NCBI RefSeq assembly: GCF_018588885.1
Contig: NZ_JAFFIW010000034.1
Span: 1 to 64,000 of the forward strand
Direction of reading: 5' to 3'
DNA length: 64,000 nt
Origin: Mesorhizobium sp. dw_380
GTDB lineage: Bacteria > Pseudomonadota > Alphaproteobacteria > Rhizobiales > Rhizobiaceae
Under the pieces are notes generated by a model. That model was not told where the DNA came from. It made no database searches and saw nothing but the letters and a program-made list of their open reading frames with translations. Below are positions 51,221 to 59,637 of the stretch, piece by piece (the first letter of the stretch is position 1; every line of letters begins with the position of its first letter). The position numbers and the translations under genes were made by a program.

Positions 51221-51664
51221 ATGGCGCCAGCAGCGGAATTGACGGTCGGCCAGGTGGCCATGCGCAGCGGCGTCGCGGTGTCGGCGCTGCATTTCTACGA
51301 AGCGCGCGGGCTGATCCGCAGTCACCGCACCTCAGGCAACCAGCGCCGCTACGGCCGCGACGTGCTGCGGCGTGTGGCGATCATCAAGGTCGCGCAGGAG
51401 GTCGGCATCTCGCTGGCCGAAATCGGTGCCGCACTTGAATCGTTACCTGAAGGCCGCACGCCGACGCGCGAGGATTGGAATCTGCTTTCAACGGCTTGGC
51501 GCGATAGCCTCGACCACAAGATCAGCCAGCTAAAGAAGCTGCGCGACGGCCTTACCGACTGTATCGGGTGCGGCTGCATGTCGATCGACAAATGCCCGCT
51601 CAGGAACAAGGGCGACAGGCTGGCCAGGGAAGGCACGGGGGCGAGAAGGCTGGTGGCAGGCTGA
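51221..51664 (+). CDS. soxR: Redox-sensitive transcriptional activator SoxR
   Basis: A 147-residue MerR-family regulator. The DNA-binding part is MRSGVAVSALHFYEARGLIR, then a dimerisation helix, then the iron-sulfur cluster motif CIGCGCMSIDKC (C-x2-C-x-C-x5-C), diagnostic of SoxR. It senses redox-active compounds through its 2Fe-2S cluster. The ATG at 51221 is chosen because the upstream TTG at 51197 falls inside the operator. The box at 51186 implies autoregulation or control of a leftward transcript. Confidence 0.94.
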   Translation: MAPAAELTVGQVAMRSGVAVSALHFYEARGLIRSHRTSGNQRRYGRDVLRRVAIIKVAQEVGISLAEIGAALESLPEGRTPTREDWNLLSTAWRDSLDHKISQLKKLRDGLTDCIGCGCMSIDKCPLRNKGDRLAREGTGARRLVAG

Positions 51665-51679
51665 GACAGGGCGCTCGCG

Positions 51680-51937
51680 CTAGTCCGCGGCCGGCAACCG
51701 CCTGATGGTGAATTCAATCAAATCACCCGGCCGTTCGAACCAGCTTTCGATCTCGGTCCAGTAGGCCTGCTTGGGGAAGCGCTCGAACCATTCCTTGGCC
51801 TTGAGGCGCGCATCGGAGCGCGGCAGGACGAAGGTCTCGCGCAGGAAACCGTCGCGCGGCATGCGTGCACGTTCGGCCCGGCTTTGGTCGAGCCTTTTCT
51901 TCAGGCCATCCAGCGGCGGTCTTGCCGGGGTGCGCAC
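51680..51937 (-). CDS. Small conserved hypothetical protein
   Basis: An 85-residue protein starting MRTPARPPLDGLKKRLDQSR and containing EWFERFPKQAYWTEIESWFE, rich in Trp and Arg. No membrane segment or known motif. It has the look of a conserved rhizobial small protein, but I cannot name its family. It converges with soxR and is divergent from hemF. Confidence 0.7.
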   Translation of the reverse strand: MRTPARPPLDGLKKRLDQSRAERARMPRDGFLRETFVLPRSDARLKAKEWFERFPKQAYWTEIESWFERPGDLIEFTIRRLPAAD

Positions 51938-51957
51938 GAAACCACTCCTTGCACCTG

Positions 51958-52003
51958 GCGCATGACCCCGAAATCGGAATCGGGTTTCGGAAGGATCATG
52001 CGC
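51958..52003. repeat. RIME-like palindrome, GCGCATGA type
   Basis: GCGCATGA (51958-51965) pairs with TCATGCGC (51996-52003), with the core CCCGAAATCGGAATCGGGTT inside. It lies in the divergent region before hemF. Confidence 0.75.
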
Positions 52004-52104
52004 AAAACCAAAGTGACTTGACCCTGTCCCTTAAGAGATTAGGGATCCCGCCCGGAAAAGACGAGTCTTTTGTCGACTCACCGCCCCGCAACCGGAGACG
52101 GCAC

Positions 52105-53019
52105 TTGGAACGACCTGAAATACCGGCTGGCCTGCCCGCCGACATCGAAGAGAAGAAGATGAAGGCCCGCCTGTGGTTCGAAGCGCTGCGCGAACGCATC
52201 TGCGCCGCCTTCGAGCAGATCGAGCAGGATCTCCAGGGCCCTCTCGCCTCGTGGTCGCCGGGCCGTTTCGAAAAGACGCCCTGGGAGCGAGACCAGGGCA
52301 AGGGCGGCGGCGGCACCATGTCGATGATGCATGGCCGTGTCTTCGAGAAGGTCGGCGTCCACACCTCGACCGTCTATGGCGAATTCTCGCCGGAATTCAG
52401 GAAGCAGATGCCCGGCGCCGAGGAAGACCCGCATTTTTGGGCCTCCGGCATTTCGCTGATCGCGCATCCCTGGAACCCGAACGTTCCGGCCGTGCACATG
52501 AACACGCGCATGGTGGTTACTTCAAGCCAATGGTTCGGCGGCGGCGCCGATCTGACCCCGGTGCTCGACCGCCGCCGCACCCAGGACGATCCTGATACCG
52601 TGGCCTTCCACCGCGCCATGCAGTTCGCTTGCGAAAAAAACGCTGATGTCGCCGATTATCCGAAATTCAAGGCGTGGTGCGACGAGTACTTCTTCCTGCC
52701 GCACCGCAACGAGCCGCGCGGCACCGGCGGCATCTTTTTCGACTGGCTGCATTCGGCGCAGGACAAGGGCGGCTGGAATGCCGACTTCAACTTCGTCCAG
52801 GATGTCGGGCGCTCCTTTCTCGTCGTCTACGGCCATCTCGTGCGCGCCAACTTCAACGAGAACTGGACCGACGGCGACCGCGACGAACAACTCATCCGCC
52901 GCGGCCGCTACGTCGAATTCAACTTGCTTCACGATCGCGGCACCATCTTCGGCCTGAAGACCGGCGGCAATGTCGCGTCGATCCTGTCCAGCCTGCCGCC
53001 AGAGGTGCGCTGGCCGTAA
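52105..53019 (+). CDS. hemF: Oxygen-dependent coproporphyrinogen III oxidase
   Basis: A 304-residue enzyme of haem synthesis that decarboxylates coproporphyrinogen III to protoporphyrinogen IX using O2. Signature stretches are NPNVPAVHMNTRMVVT, WFGGGADLTPVL, FFLPHRNEPRGTGGIFFDWL and RRGRYVEFNLLHDRGTIFGL. The start is TTG at 52105 (MERPEIPAGLPADIEEKK), which matches rhizobial HemF openings, with CGGAG upstream. It supplies haem for the bc1 complex encoded nearby. Confidence 0.95.
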   Translation: MERPEIPAGLPADIEEKKMKARLWFEALRERICAAFEQIEQDLQGPLASWSPGRFEKTPWERDQGKGGGGTMSMMHGRVFEKVGVHTSTVYGEFSPEFRKQMPGAEEDPHFWASGISLIAHPWNPNVPAVHMNTRMVVTSSQWFGGGADLTPVLDRRRTQDDPDTVAFHRAMQFACEKNADVADYPKFKAWCDEYFFLPHRNEPRGTGGIFFDWLHSAQDKGGWNADFNFVQDVGRSFLVVYGHLVRANFNENWTDGDRDEQLIRRGRYVEFNLLHDRGTIFGLKTGGNVASILSSLPPEVRWP

Positions 53020-53328
53020 AAATATGGTGAGCGCGATGTGAACCGCATTGACGTCCCATTCCAGCGAAATGGGCACGGAATGTGGCACTGGTTGCCGTGA
53101 AAAATTTCTTTTTCGTCTAATAGTCAATTGAAAAGACTGGGTTATTTTTGGGCCGGGTCGGGAAGCGCCGGTGGTCCGCCGAGGGCGATTCCAGGAAAGT
53201 GCGAGACGGTTTTCCCTCAGGAATTGCGTTCAAAACAAGCGAGCCGCGACTCGACGCGACCGGACGGCCCAAGACGATGCGGGATTTCCAGTCAAAAGCA
53301 TGCCCGCTCTTTCCAGGAGTACTTTCCA
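53020..53328. other. Intergenic region after hemF
   Basis: About 310 bases with no supported gene. CCCATT/AATGGG (near 53056-53075) can form a hairpin but has no T run. The stretch around 53100-53150 is AT-rich and may hold the promoter of the DUF1344 gene. Confidence 0.5.
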
Positions 53329-53589
53329 ATGCGCAAGATCATTGTTTCGGCTGCCGCGGCGGCCTTGCTCGCTTCCGGTTCGGTGGCATTCGCCGCCGTC
53401 AAGCACACCACCGGCACGATCAAGACCTTCGACGCGACGGCCATGAGCCTGGTTCTCGACAATGGATCATCCTTTACGCTTCCCAGCACCTTCAAGGATC
53501 CTGGCCTGAAGGTCGGTGAAAAGGTCAGAGTCTCATGGGATATGAGCGGCAAGAACAAGATTGCCGAGTCAGTCAAGATCGTGAAGTGA
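53329..53589 (+). CDS. DUF1344 secreted protein
   Basis: An 86-residue protein with a signal peptide (MRKIIVSAAAAALLASGSVA, cut after AFA) and a small beta-barrel domain: TTGTIKTFDATAMSLVLDNG, FTLPSTFKDPGLKVGEKVRV and SWDMSGKNKIAESVKIV. DUF1344 is common in Rhizobiales, without known function; location is periplasmic by inference. AGGAG precedes the ATG at 53329. A perfect terminator follows. Confidence 0.9.
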   Translation: MRKIIVSAAAAALLASGSVAFAAVKHTTGTIKTFDATAMSLVLDNGSSFTLPSTFKDPGLKVGEKVRVSWDMSGKNKIAESVKIVK

Positions 53590-53648
53590 CGACCAACCCG
53601 CCCGGGCTGGACAAGACGATGTCCGGCCCTGCCCTGGGGTAAGCGTAG

Positions 53649-53678
53649 AGGGCGAAGCAGCGCTGCTTCGCCCTTTTT
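53649..53678 (+). terminator. Rho-independent terminator after DUF1344 gene
   Basis: AGGGCGAAGCAG pairs with CTGCTTCGCCCT around a CG centre, running into TTTTT. One of the best terminators in the window. Confidence 0.9.
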
Positions 53679-53815
53679 GCCGGTTGACGACAACCAATAC
53701 CACCCCATCTGTGTTATGCTTGCCCGCTCGCGGTTCAAAGATCCAGAACCGGACCTTGAGCCAAGAAAGTGCCGGAGCCCCGTCCAGGCCCGATGGAGGA
53801 AAAAGGAGAAATCTG

Positions 53816-54001
53816 ATGAAGGAATTTCACTGCGGGTCGCTCGTTCCCGGCTGTGACTGGCACACGCGTGCCGAGGAGGAAGCCGAAGTGATGCGCCGCG
53901 CCGTCGAGCATATGCGCGAGACGCACGGCGAGACCGTTATCCGCGAGACGATGATCGAGGCGATCCGCTCGCGCATCGAGAAGGCCCGCGACGCCGCGTA
54001 G
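53816..54001 (+). CDS. DUF1059 small protein
   Basis: A 61-residue protein starting MKEFHCGSLVPGCDWHTRAE, with the C...GCDW.....E pattern of DUF1059, followed by a helical HMRETHGE segment. The Cys and His residues suggest metal binding, as inference. AAAAGGAG precedes the ATG at 53816. A terminator follows at 54020. Confidence 0.88.
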   Translation: MKEFHCGSLVPGCDWHTRAEEEAEVMRRAVEHMRETHGETVIRETMIEAIRSRIEKARDAA

Positions 54002-54019
54002 GTTTTGCGCGGACCATGA

Positions 54020-54056
54020 CGCCCGCCATTCGCTTTTGACGCGTGGCGGGCGCTTT
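54020..54056 (+). terminator. Terminator after DUF1059 gene
   Basis: GCCCGCCA (54021-54028) and TGGCGGGC (54044-54051) with a 15-base loop, followed by GCTTTG. The T run is short. Confidence 0.6.
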
Positions 54057-54263
54057 GATGTATGGCACCCCACATGGCTCGTTTCGACGCGGTGCGCTTC
54101 GCGCCCGGCGGGTCAAAAAATTATATTCCCTCCAGCTAAATAAACCCCGCGGTAACCGAACCCGTGCCACTGTCGGCTGGATAATCCGGCTACAGTGGGC
54201 TGCCAGAGGAGCCCGTCGCCACCAGGCACTGATCCGGAACCGGTGGGGTGAGGTGTTTCGCGC

Positions 54264-54842
54264 ATGCGCGAAAAGTCCGGCAGTCGAGTGAGTTTGCGCG
54301 CGATGGCGCTGCTGCTGTGCGCGCTCATTGGGGCATCCCCGGTTGTTGCCCAGGAATTGACGACATCGTTGGTCGACATCCATCAGGGCTCGCCACTCAG
54401 CGATCGCGCGCGAGGCCTGGGCAATGGCGGTTACGAACTGCAGAGCGGAAACCGGGTTTCGTTCAACCAATGGTACCGCGCAAGCTGGGTCGACATGCAT
54501 GTGGACCTGCTGACGCAGATTACCGAGGACGCCGGCATCCTTTGGGGATTTGGGACCGGGGAACAGGGTGAGAAGTACAGGATCGAGCCCAGCCTCAAGC
54601 TCGGTTTCCTCACCCAGATGCATCCGAGCCCGAACAGTACCCTTTCCCTCTCGCTCACCACGACTATCGGCGGCAAGCTCACCGAAAAATCCTGCCAAGC
54701 CGACTATGGCGACCTCGGTACCTACAGCGTCAATTGCCGGCTTGCGGCCAGCCAGATGGCACCTGAGGAAACGCTGAAATATCTGGTTAACGCTAAACCG
54801 GAGAGCCAGCATCTGTGGCTGAACTACCGTGTTACTTTCTGA
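54264..54842 (+). CDS. Secreted protein of unknown function
   Basis: A 192-residue protein with a signal peptide (SLRAMALLLCALIGASPVVA, cut after VAQ). The mature part is rich in Gly, Ser, Thr and aromatic residues in alternating strands (ELQSGNRVSFNQWYRASWVD; LSLSLTTTIGGKL) and ends WLNYRVTF with a terminal Phe, as in outer-membrane beta-barrels. Two cysteines could bond. It lies 86 bases before a subtilase gene, with which it probably forms an operon. Confidence 0.75.
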   Translation: MREKSGSRVSLRAMALLLCALIGASPVVAQELTTSLVDIHQGSPLSDRARGLGNGGYELQSGNRVSFNQWYRASWVDMHVDLLTQITEDAGILWGFGTGEQGEKYRIEPSLKLGFLTQMHPSPNSTLSLSLTTTIGGKLTEKSCQADYGDLGTYSVNCRLAASQMAPEETLKYLVNAKPESQHLWLNYRVTF

Positions 54843-54927
54843 TCGCCGAGGCCATGGATTGAGAAAACCATCATCCCCGCGGCTCGCGATCGCCCGTTCC
54901 AGTTTCTTGTTTGATCGGAGTAAGAAC

Positions 54928-55911
54928 ATGCCAGCTAGACATTTGAAATTCGGTATCGCCACGGCTTTCGCCATGCTGTCGGCGCCGATCGCGTCGGCAC
55001 AGGAGGCCCCCGATGCGGACGAGATGGCCGCGCTGTGCCATGGCGGCCTGTCCATATGCGTAAGTGCAACGATCCCGGCCGCGCGCACGCAAGCAGCAAC
55101 AACACCAGGGTGGATGAGCCCCGACGTTGGTGCAGCGTGGGCCGCGGGTTACAAGGGCAAGGGCGCCACGATTACGATCGTCGACGATTTTTCCAGTACA
55201 TCGCGGTTCTCCGGCAACTTTGGCATCGGGGTGCAGACCCAGCGGCACGGCGAATGGACTCGCGAGGAAGCCTCCATGATTGCCCCCTTGGCAACCATCA
55301 GGTCGAAGGACTTCACCACGAGTTCATCAGTCACCTTGGCGCCGGGCCTGAACGTGCTCAATCTGAGCTATGGCATGTACGCCACGGCGGGCTATAGCCC
55401 GAACCAGATCGGATGGAGCGCGGAGGAGGCTTCGATCATCTCTTATGCCACCAGAGGGTCAGCCATTGTCTCCAAGGCAGCCGGCAACGACTCGGTTGCC
55501 GTCGGCGGGGTCACGAACGGCCAGCAGGACTATCTCGACCTCGCCCTGGTTGGCAAAGCGTCGGCTATCTTCGTCGGCGCGCTGTCCACGAACGGCACGA
55601 CGACCAACAAGGCCCAGCTCGCATGGTACTCCAACTACGCTGGCTCCAATCCGCTCGTGCAAAGCCATTTCCTTGTGGTCGGTGTCGATGGAAGCAAGAC
55701 AGACCTTTATGGCACCTCCTTCGCAGCGCCGATCATCTCAGGCTATGCAGCGATCATCGGCAGCAAATTCACCAAAGCCACGCCGACCCAGATCACCAAC
55801 GATCTGCTCAACACGGCTCGTACCGACACGCTGGTGAACTATAATGCCTCCGTATACGGCAAGGGCGAAGCGAGCCTTTCACGCGCCTTGGCTCCCGTGG
55901 CCATCAGGTAA
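54928..55911 (+). CDS. Secreted S8 (subtilisin-like) peptidase
   Basis: A 327-residue protease with a signal peptide (cut after SAQ). The catalytic triad can be assigned: Asp in TITIVDDF (86 or 87), His107 in QRHGEWTREEA and Ser264 in YGTSFAAP, with the oxyanion Asn187 in SKAAGND. It is short for a subtilase and lacks an autotransporter barrel. CGGAG precedes the ATG at 54928. The adjacent secreted barrel-like protein might help its export or be its target; this is inference. Confidence 0.87.
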   Translation: MPARHLKFGIATAFAMLSAPIASAQEAPDADEMAALCHGGLSICVSATIPAARTQAATTPGWMSPDVGAAWAAGYKGKGATITIVDDFSSTSRFSGNFGIGVQTQRHGEWTREEASMIAPLATIRSKDFTTSSSVTLAPGLNVLNLSYGMYATAGYSPNQIGWSAEEASIISYATRGSAIVSKAAGNDSVAVGGVTNGQQDYLDLALVGKASAIFVGALSTNGTTTNKAQLAWYSNYAGSNPLVQSHFLVVGVDGSKTDLYGTSFAAPIISGYAAIIGSKFTKATPTQITNDLLNTARTDTLVNYNASVYGKGEASLSRALAPVAIR

Positions 55912-55970
55912 ATGAGCAGCGTTTGGTTCGACGACATTTGATCGTCACGGAGGGCAGCCTTCGAGCCACT

Positions 55971-57233
55971 CTAGGTTTCAAGGGCCTTCGCGGCGCGTTC
56001 GAGCAGCGCGTCGCGATCGGGCGCAAAACCGGCTTCGATCCATTCCGCCTCGAGGTTCTTGAGGATTTCGCCAAGCTTCGGCCCCGGCGTTGCGCCGAGC
56101 CCCGTCAGGTCGGCGCCTTTCAGCGGAAACACCGGTTTTTCCCATTTGAGCGCGAAGGCCAGCAGGCGCGAAAAGCCGCCGGCTTCAAGCAGCGCGTCAT
56201 TGTCCTCGACAGCGCGCACCCGCGCGGCCGCGAGCGACAGCCTGAGACGGTCGACAAATCCTTGCCGGTCGCCGCGATAGAGTTTCTTTGCCAGTTCGCC
56301 CTCGGTCGTCTTCGGTTCGACGGCGCTGGCCAGTGCCCAGCGGCGCAAACGGTCCGCTTCAGCGGTCGAAAACCTGAGCCGCTCGGCGAGCGTCTTCATG
56401 CGCGCGGCATCCGGCGGCACGATCGCCTCCAGCCGCAGCATCGGATCCACCGCCCAGCCCAGATCCTTCTCGGCTTTGGTCAGGCCGTGGATCGCATCGA
56501 TGCCCCATTTCTCGCTTTCCGGCAGCGCGGCGGTCAAGACACCGGCCTGCCGCATCCAGAGCAGCGCCCGCGAGGGATCGGGCGCCGACAAAAGCTTCTT
56601 CAGTTCGGACCACACGCGCTCGGCCGAAAGTTGGGCGAGCCCATCCTTCAGGCGGGCGCAGGCCTTCAGCCCCTCGGCGTCCGGCCGACCCTCGCCATAC
56701 CAGGCAAAAAAACGGAAGAAGCGCAGGATGCGCAGATAATCCTCGCGGATGCGCGCCTCCGGGTCGCCGATGAAGCGCAGACGGCGCGCCTCGATGTCGG
56801 CGATGCCGCCGACCAGGTCGACAATCCGGCCGTCAGCCTCGGCATAAAGCGCGTTGATGGTGAAGTCGCGCCGCTCGGCGTCGAGCTTCCAGTCGCGGCC
56901 GAAGGACACTTTTGCCCGCCGGCCGTCGGTCTCGACATCGGCGCGCAAGGTGGTGACTTCATGGGGCTTGCCGCCGGCAATCACCGTGACGGTGCCGTGC
57001 TCGATGCCGGTCGGCACCGTCTTGCAGCCTGCCGCCTCGGCGCGGCGAATGGTTTCCTCAGGCAGGCAAGTGGTGGCGATATCGACGTCGGCGACCGGCT
57101 GGCCCATCAGCGTGTTGCGCACCGCGCCGCCGGCCACACGCGCCTCTTCACCGCCTTCGGTGAGCGCGCCGAGCAGGCGTTGCAGATGCTTGTCGGTGAG
57201 CCAGGCGGCCCTGCCCGCGATCGAGACACTCAC
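55971..57233 (-). CDS. cca: CCA tRNA nucleotidyltransferase
   Basis: A 420-residue class II nucleotidyltransferase. The active site is VAGGAVRNTLMGQPVADVDI; then come RRDFTINALYAEADGRIVDL and EDYLRILRFFRFFAWYGEGR. It adds or repairs the CCA end of tRNA. The start is GTG at 57233 and overlaps the NUDIX gene stop by four bases. It is the last gene of a three-gene operon with overlapping ends. Confidence 0.94.
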   Translation of the reverse strand: MSVSIAGRAAWLTDKHLQRLLGALTEGGEEARVAGGAVRNTLMGQPVADVDIATTCLPEETIRRAEAAGCKTVPTGIEHGTVTVIAGGKPHEVTTLRADVETDGRRAKVSFGRDWKLDAERRDFTINALYAEADGRIVDLVGGIADIEARRLRFIGDPEARIREDYLRILRFFRFFAWYGEGRPDAEGLKACARLKDGLAQLSAERVWSELKKLLSAPDPSRALLWMRQAGVLTAALPESEKWGIDAIHGLTKAEKDLGWAVDPMLRLEAIVPPDAARMKTLAERLRFSTAEADRLRRWALASAVEPKTTEGELAKKLYRGDRQGFVDRLRLSLAAARVRAVEDNDALLEAGGFSRLLAFALKWEKPVFPLKGADLTGLGATPGPKLGEILKNLEAEWIEAGFAPDRDALLERAAKALET

Positions 57234-57862
57234 GCATAGAGCCTTTCATAGAGCGTACGGATGATGCCGGCGGTGACACCCCAGATGCGCCGGTCACCAT
57301 AGGGCATATCATAGAAGAACCATTCCAGATCGTTCCACATGCGGCTGTCTCGCTTGTGGTTCGCCGCGTCCATCAGGAAGCGCAGCGGCACTTCGAAGGC
57401 GGCATCGACCTCGTCGGCGTTCAAGGTCAGCTCGAAGCCGGGTTGCACGATGCCCAGCACCGGCGCGATGCGATAGCCGCTGCCGGCGACATACCAGGGC
57501 ATGCGGCCGATGATCTCGATGCGGTCCCGGCCAAGGCCGATCTCCTCGAATGTCTCGCGCAGCGCCGCCGATTCAGGATTTGGATCGGTTGGGTCGATGG
57601 TGCCGCCGGGAAAGGCCACCTGTCCCGAATGGCTGCGCAGCCTTTCGGCCCGTTTGGTCAGGAGAACCGTCGCCTCGCCATCATGATCGACGACCGGGAT
57701 CAGCACCGCGGCATTGCGCAGCGCCTTGCCCTGGTTGAGGCGCGGATGACCGGGATTGAAGCGATGATCGCCATAGTCGTCGCCGGCATGCGCTTGCGGT
57801 TGAGCGGCAAAGCGCGCGCGAAAATCCGCCGACGAAAACGGCGCCGGCGACACCTGGTCCAT
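57230..57862 (-). CDS. NUDIX hydrolase, CoA pyrophosphatase type
   Basis: A 210-residue NUDIX enzyme. The CoA-specific motif LLTKRAERLRSHSGQVAFPG stands directly before the NUDIX box (REtFEEIGL). NudL-type enzymes split CoA into phosphopantetheine and 3',5'-ADP. ATG 57862 overlaps the DUF1285 stop by one base; a GTG at 57865 is the alternative. Middle gene of the DUF1285-NUDIX-cca operon. Confidence 0.9.
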   Translation of the reverse strand: MDQVSPAPFSSADFRARFAAQPQAHAGDDYGDHRFNPGHPRLNQGKALRNAAVLIPVVDHDGEATVLLTKRAERLRSHSGQVAFPGGTIDPTDPNPESAALRETFEEIGLGRDRIEIIGRMPWYVAGSGYRIAPVLGIVQPGFELTLNADEVDAAFEVPLRFLMDAANHKRDSRMWNDLEWFFYDMPYGDRRIWGVTAGIIRTLYERLYA

Positions 57863-58491
57863 CACGCGCTCAGCCGCTTCAACTGGTCAGCGGGCATGAC
57901 CGCGAACACCGCGCCCTTCGAGCGCACCGCGAACATCGTCTTGCCGCCGATCTCGATCTCCTCGCCATGCCCGACCAGTTCGTACATCACAGGCCGCGCC
58001 ACCAGCGCCTCGAGCCTGCCGCGCACCAGCACATAGGGCTTCAGGCCGCCGGTCCCGTTCTCGTCAACGAAGCGCAGCGGCCGCTCCGGTCCGGCTTCGA
58101 CCACGTCGCCGACATTGGTGCGGAAGGTGATGATCTGTTCGTCGCCGCTGCCCGAAACATCTATCTCGACGGCGACGAACGGCGCGTCGGCAACGCGGAT
58201 GCCGACCTTTTCCACCGGTGTCACCAGATAGGTCCTGCCGTCCGCATCCTTGCGCAGCACGGAGGAGAAAAGTTGCACCAGCGGCATGCGGCCGATCGGC
58301 GTTCCCAGATAGAACCAGGTGCCGTCGGCCCTGATTTCCATGTCGAGGTCGCCGCAAAAGTCGGGATTCCAGCGCTCGACGGGTGCCGCGCCCTTGCCGG
58401 CACGCGTCGCGCGCGAGATCAGCGCCTCCAGGCCGCGCGCCTCGGTGGCATCGGTCAGGCTTTGGTCGCGATGTTGCGAGTGTCCCGTCAT
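57862..58491 (-). CDS. DUF1285 protein
   Basis: A 209-residue soluble protein with NPDFCGDLDMEIRADGTWFY, TPIGRMPLVQLFSSVLRKDA and FVAVEIDVSGSGDEQIITFR, the DUF1285 pattern. Its function is not established. ATG 58491 is preferred over the GTG at 58497; neither has a ribosome site. It heads the operon leading to cca, an arrangement common in Rhizobiales. Confidence 0.9.
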   Translation of the reverse strand: MTGHSQHRDQSLTDATEARGLEALISRATRAGKGAAPVERWNPDFCGDLDMEIRADGTWFYLGTPIGRMPLVQLFSSVLRKDADGRTYLVTPVEKVGIRVADAPFVAVEIDVSGSGDEQIITFRTNVGDVVEAGPERPLRFVDENGTGGLKPYVLVRGRLEALVARPVMYELVGHGEEIEIGGKTMFAVRSKGAVFAVMPADQLKRLSA

Positions 58492-58632
58492 GGTCACGAA
58501 ATAGTCACTGTTGTTCCGCTTGTCAGCCTAAGTCTGTGATTTAAATTTGAGCATAGGCCCTACGCGAGGCCGAATCGCGGCACCTATGGTATGGTGCGTA
58601 CCGGTATTTCCAACCAAAGGGATCGATGCGGC

Positions 58633-59637
58633 ATGAGCGTGATGGTCAAGGAAAGCCCGATCAGCGAAAAGGACATGGTCGCCGAGGCCGAGAAGGCGCT
58701 TGCCGACATTTCCAGGATCCGCGACGGGGTCGGCCGGGTGATCTTCGGCCAGGAAAACGTCGTCGAGCGCACGCTGGTGGCGCTGCTTGCCGGCGGCCAT
58801 GCACTGCTGGTCGGCGTACCGGGCCTGGCCAAGACCAAGCTGGTCGAGACGCTGGGCGTCGTGCTCGGCCTCGATTCGCGCCGCATCCAGTTCACGCCCG
58901 ACCTGATGCCGTCCGACATTCTCGGCTCCGAGGTGATGGAGCAGGACGAGACCGGCAAGCGCTCCTTCCGCTTCATCGCCGGGCCGATCTTCGCCCAGCT
59001 TCTGATGGCCGACGAGATCAACCGCGCCTCGCCGCGTACCCAGTCGGCGCTGCTGCAGGCGATGCAGGAGTATCACGTCACCATTGCCGGCGCCCGCTAC
59101 GACCTGCCCGCGCCCTTCCATGTGCTGGCGACACAGAACCCGCTGGAACAGGAAGGCACCTATCCATTGCCCGAAGCCCAGCTCGACCGCTTCCTGATGC
59201 AGGTCGACATCCTCTATCCCGAAATCGAGGCCGAGCGCCGCATCCTTCTGGAAACCACCGGCATCGAGGATGCGCGGGCCCTGAACGTGCTGCAGCCGGC
59301 GCGTCTGAAGGATATCCAGATGCTGATCCGCCGCATGCCGGTGCCCGAAAGCGTGGTCGAGGCGATCCTTACCCTGGTGCGCTCGGCGCGCCCGGGCCAG
59401 GGCAATGCCGAAACCGACAAGCATGTCGCCTGGGGCCCCGGCCCGCGCGCCAGCCAGGCGCTGATGCTGTGCACCAGGGCGCGCGCGCTCTACGACGGAC
59501 GGCTGGCACCCTCGGTCGACGATGTGCGAGCGCTGGCCGAGCCGGTGCTGCAGCACCGCATGGCGCTGACCTTCGCCGCCCGCGCCGAGGGCACCAGCGT
59601 GCGCGACGTGGTGGCGAAGCTGGTGAAGGGGATTTAA
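58633..59637 (+). CDS. MoxR-family AAA+ ATPase
   Basis: A 334-residue AAA+ chaperone. Walker A is GVPGLAKTK, Walker B is LLMADEINRASPRTQSALLQ, and sensor 1 is LATQNPLEQEGTYPLPEAQL. MoxR proteins act with von Willebrand-type partners in protein maturation or envelope stress. The ATG at 58633 matches the family start. Its stop overlaps the DUF58 start by one base. First gene of the operon that runs past the window end. Confidence 0.94.
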   Translation: MSVMVKESPISEKDMVAEAEKALADISRIRDGVGRVIFGQENVVERTLVALLAGGHALLVGVPGLAKTKLVETLGVVLGLDSRRIQFTPDLMPSDILGSEVMEQDETGKRSFRFIAGPIFAQLLMADEINRASPRTQSALLQAMQEYHVTIAGARYDLPAPFHVLATQNPLEQEGTYPLPEAQLDRFLMQVDILYPEIEAERRILLETTGIEDARALNVLQPARLKDIQMLIRRMPVPESVVEAILTLVRSARPGQGNAETDKHVAWGPGPRASQALMLCTRARALYDGRLAPSVDDVRALAEPVLQHRMALTFAARAEGTSVRDVVAKLVKGI

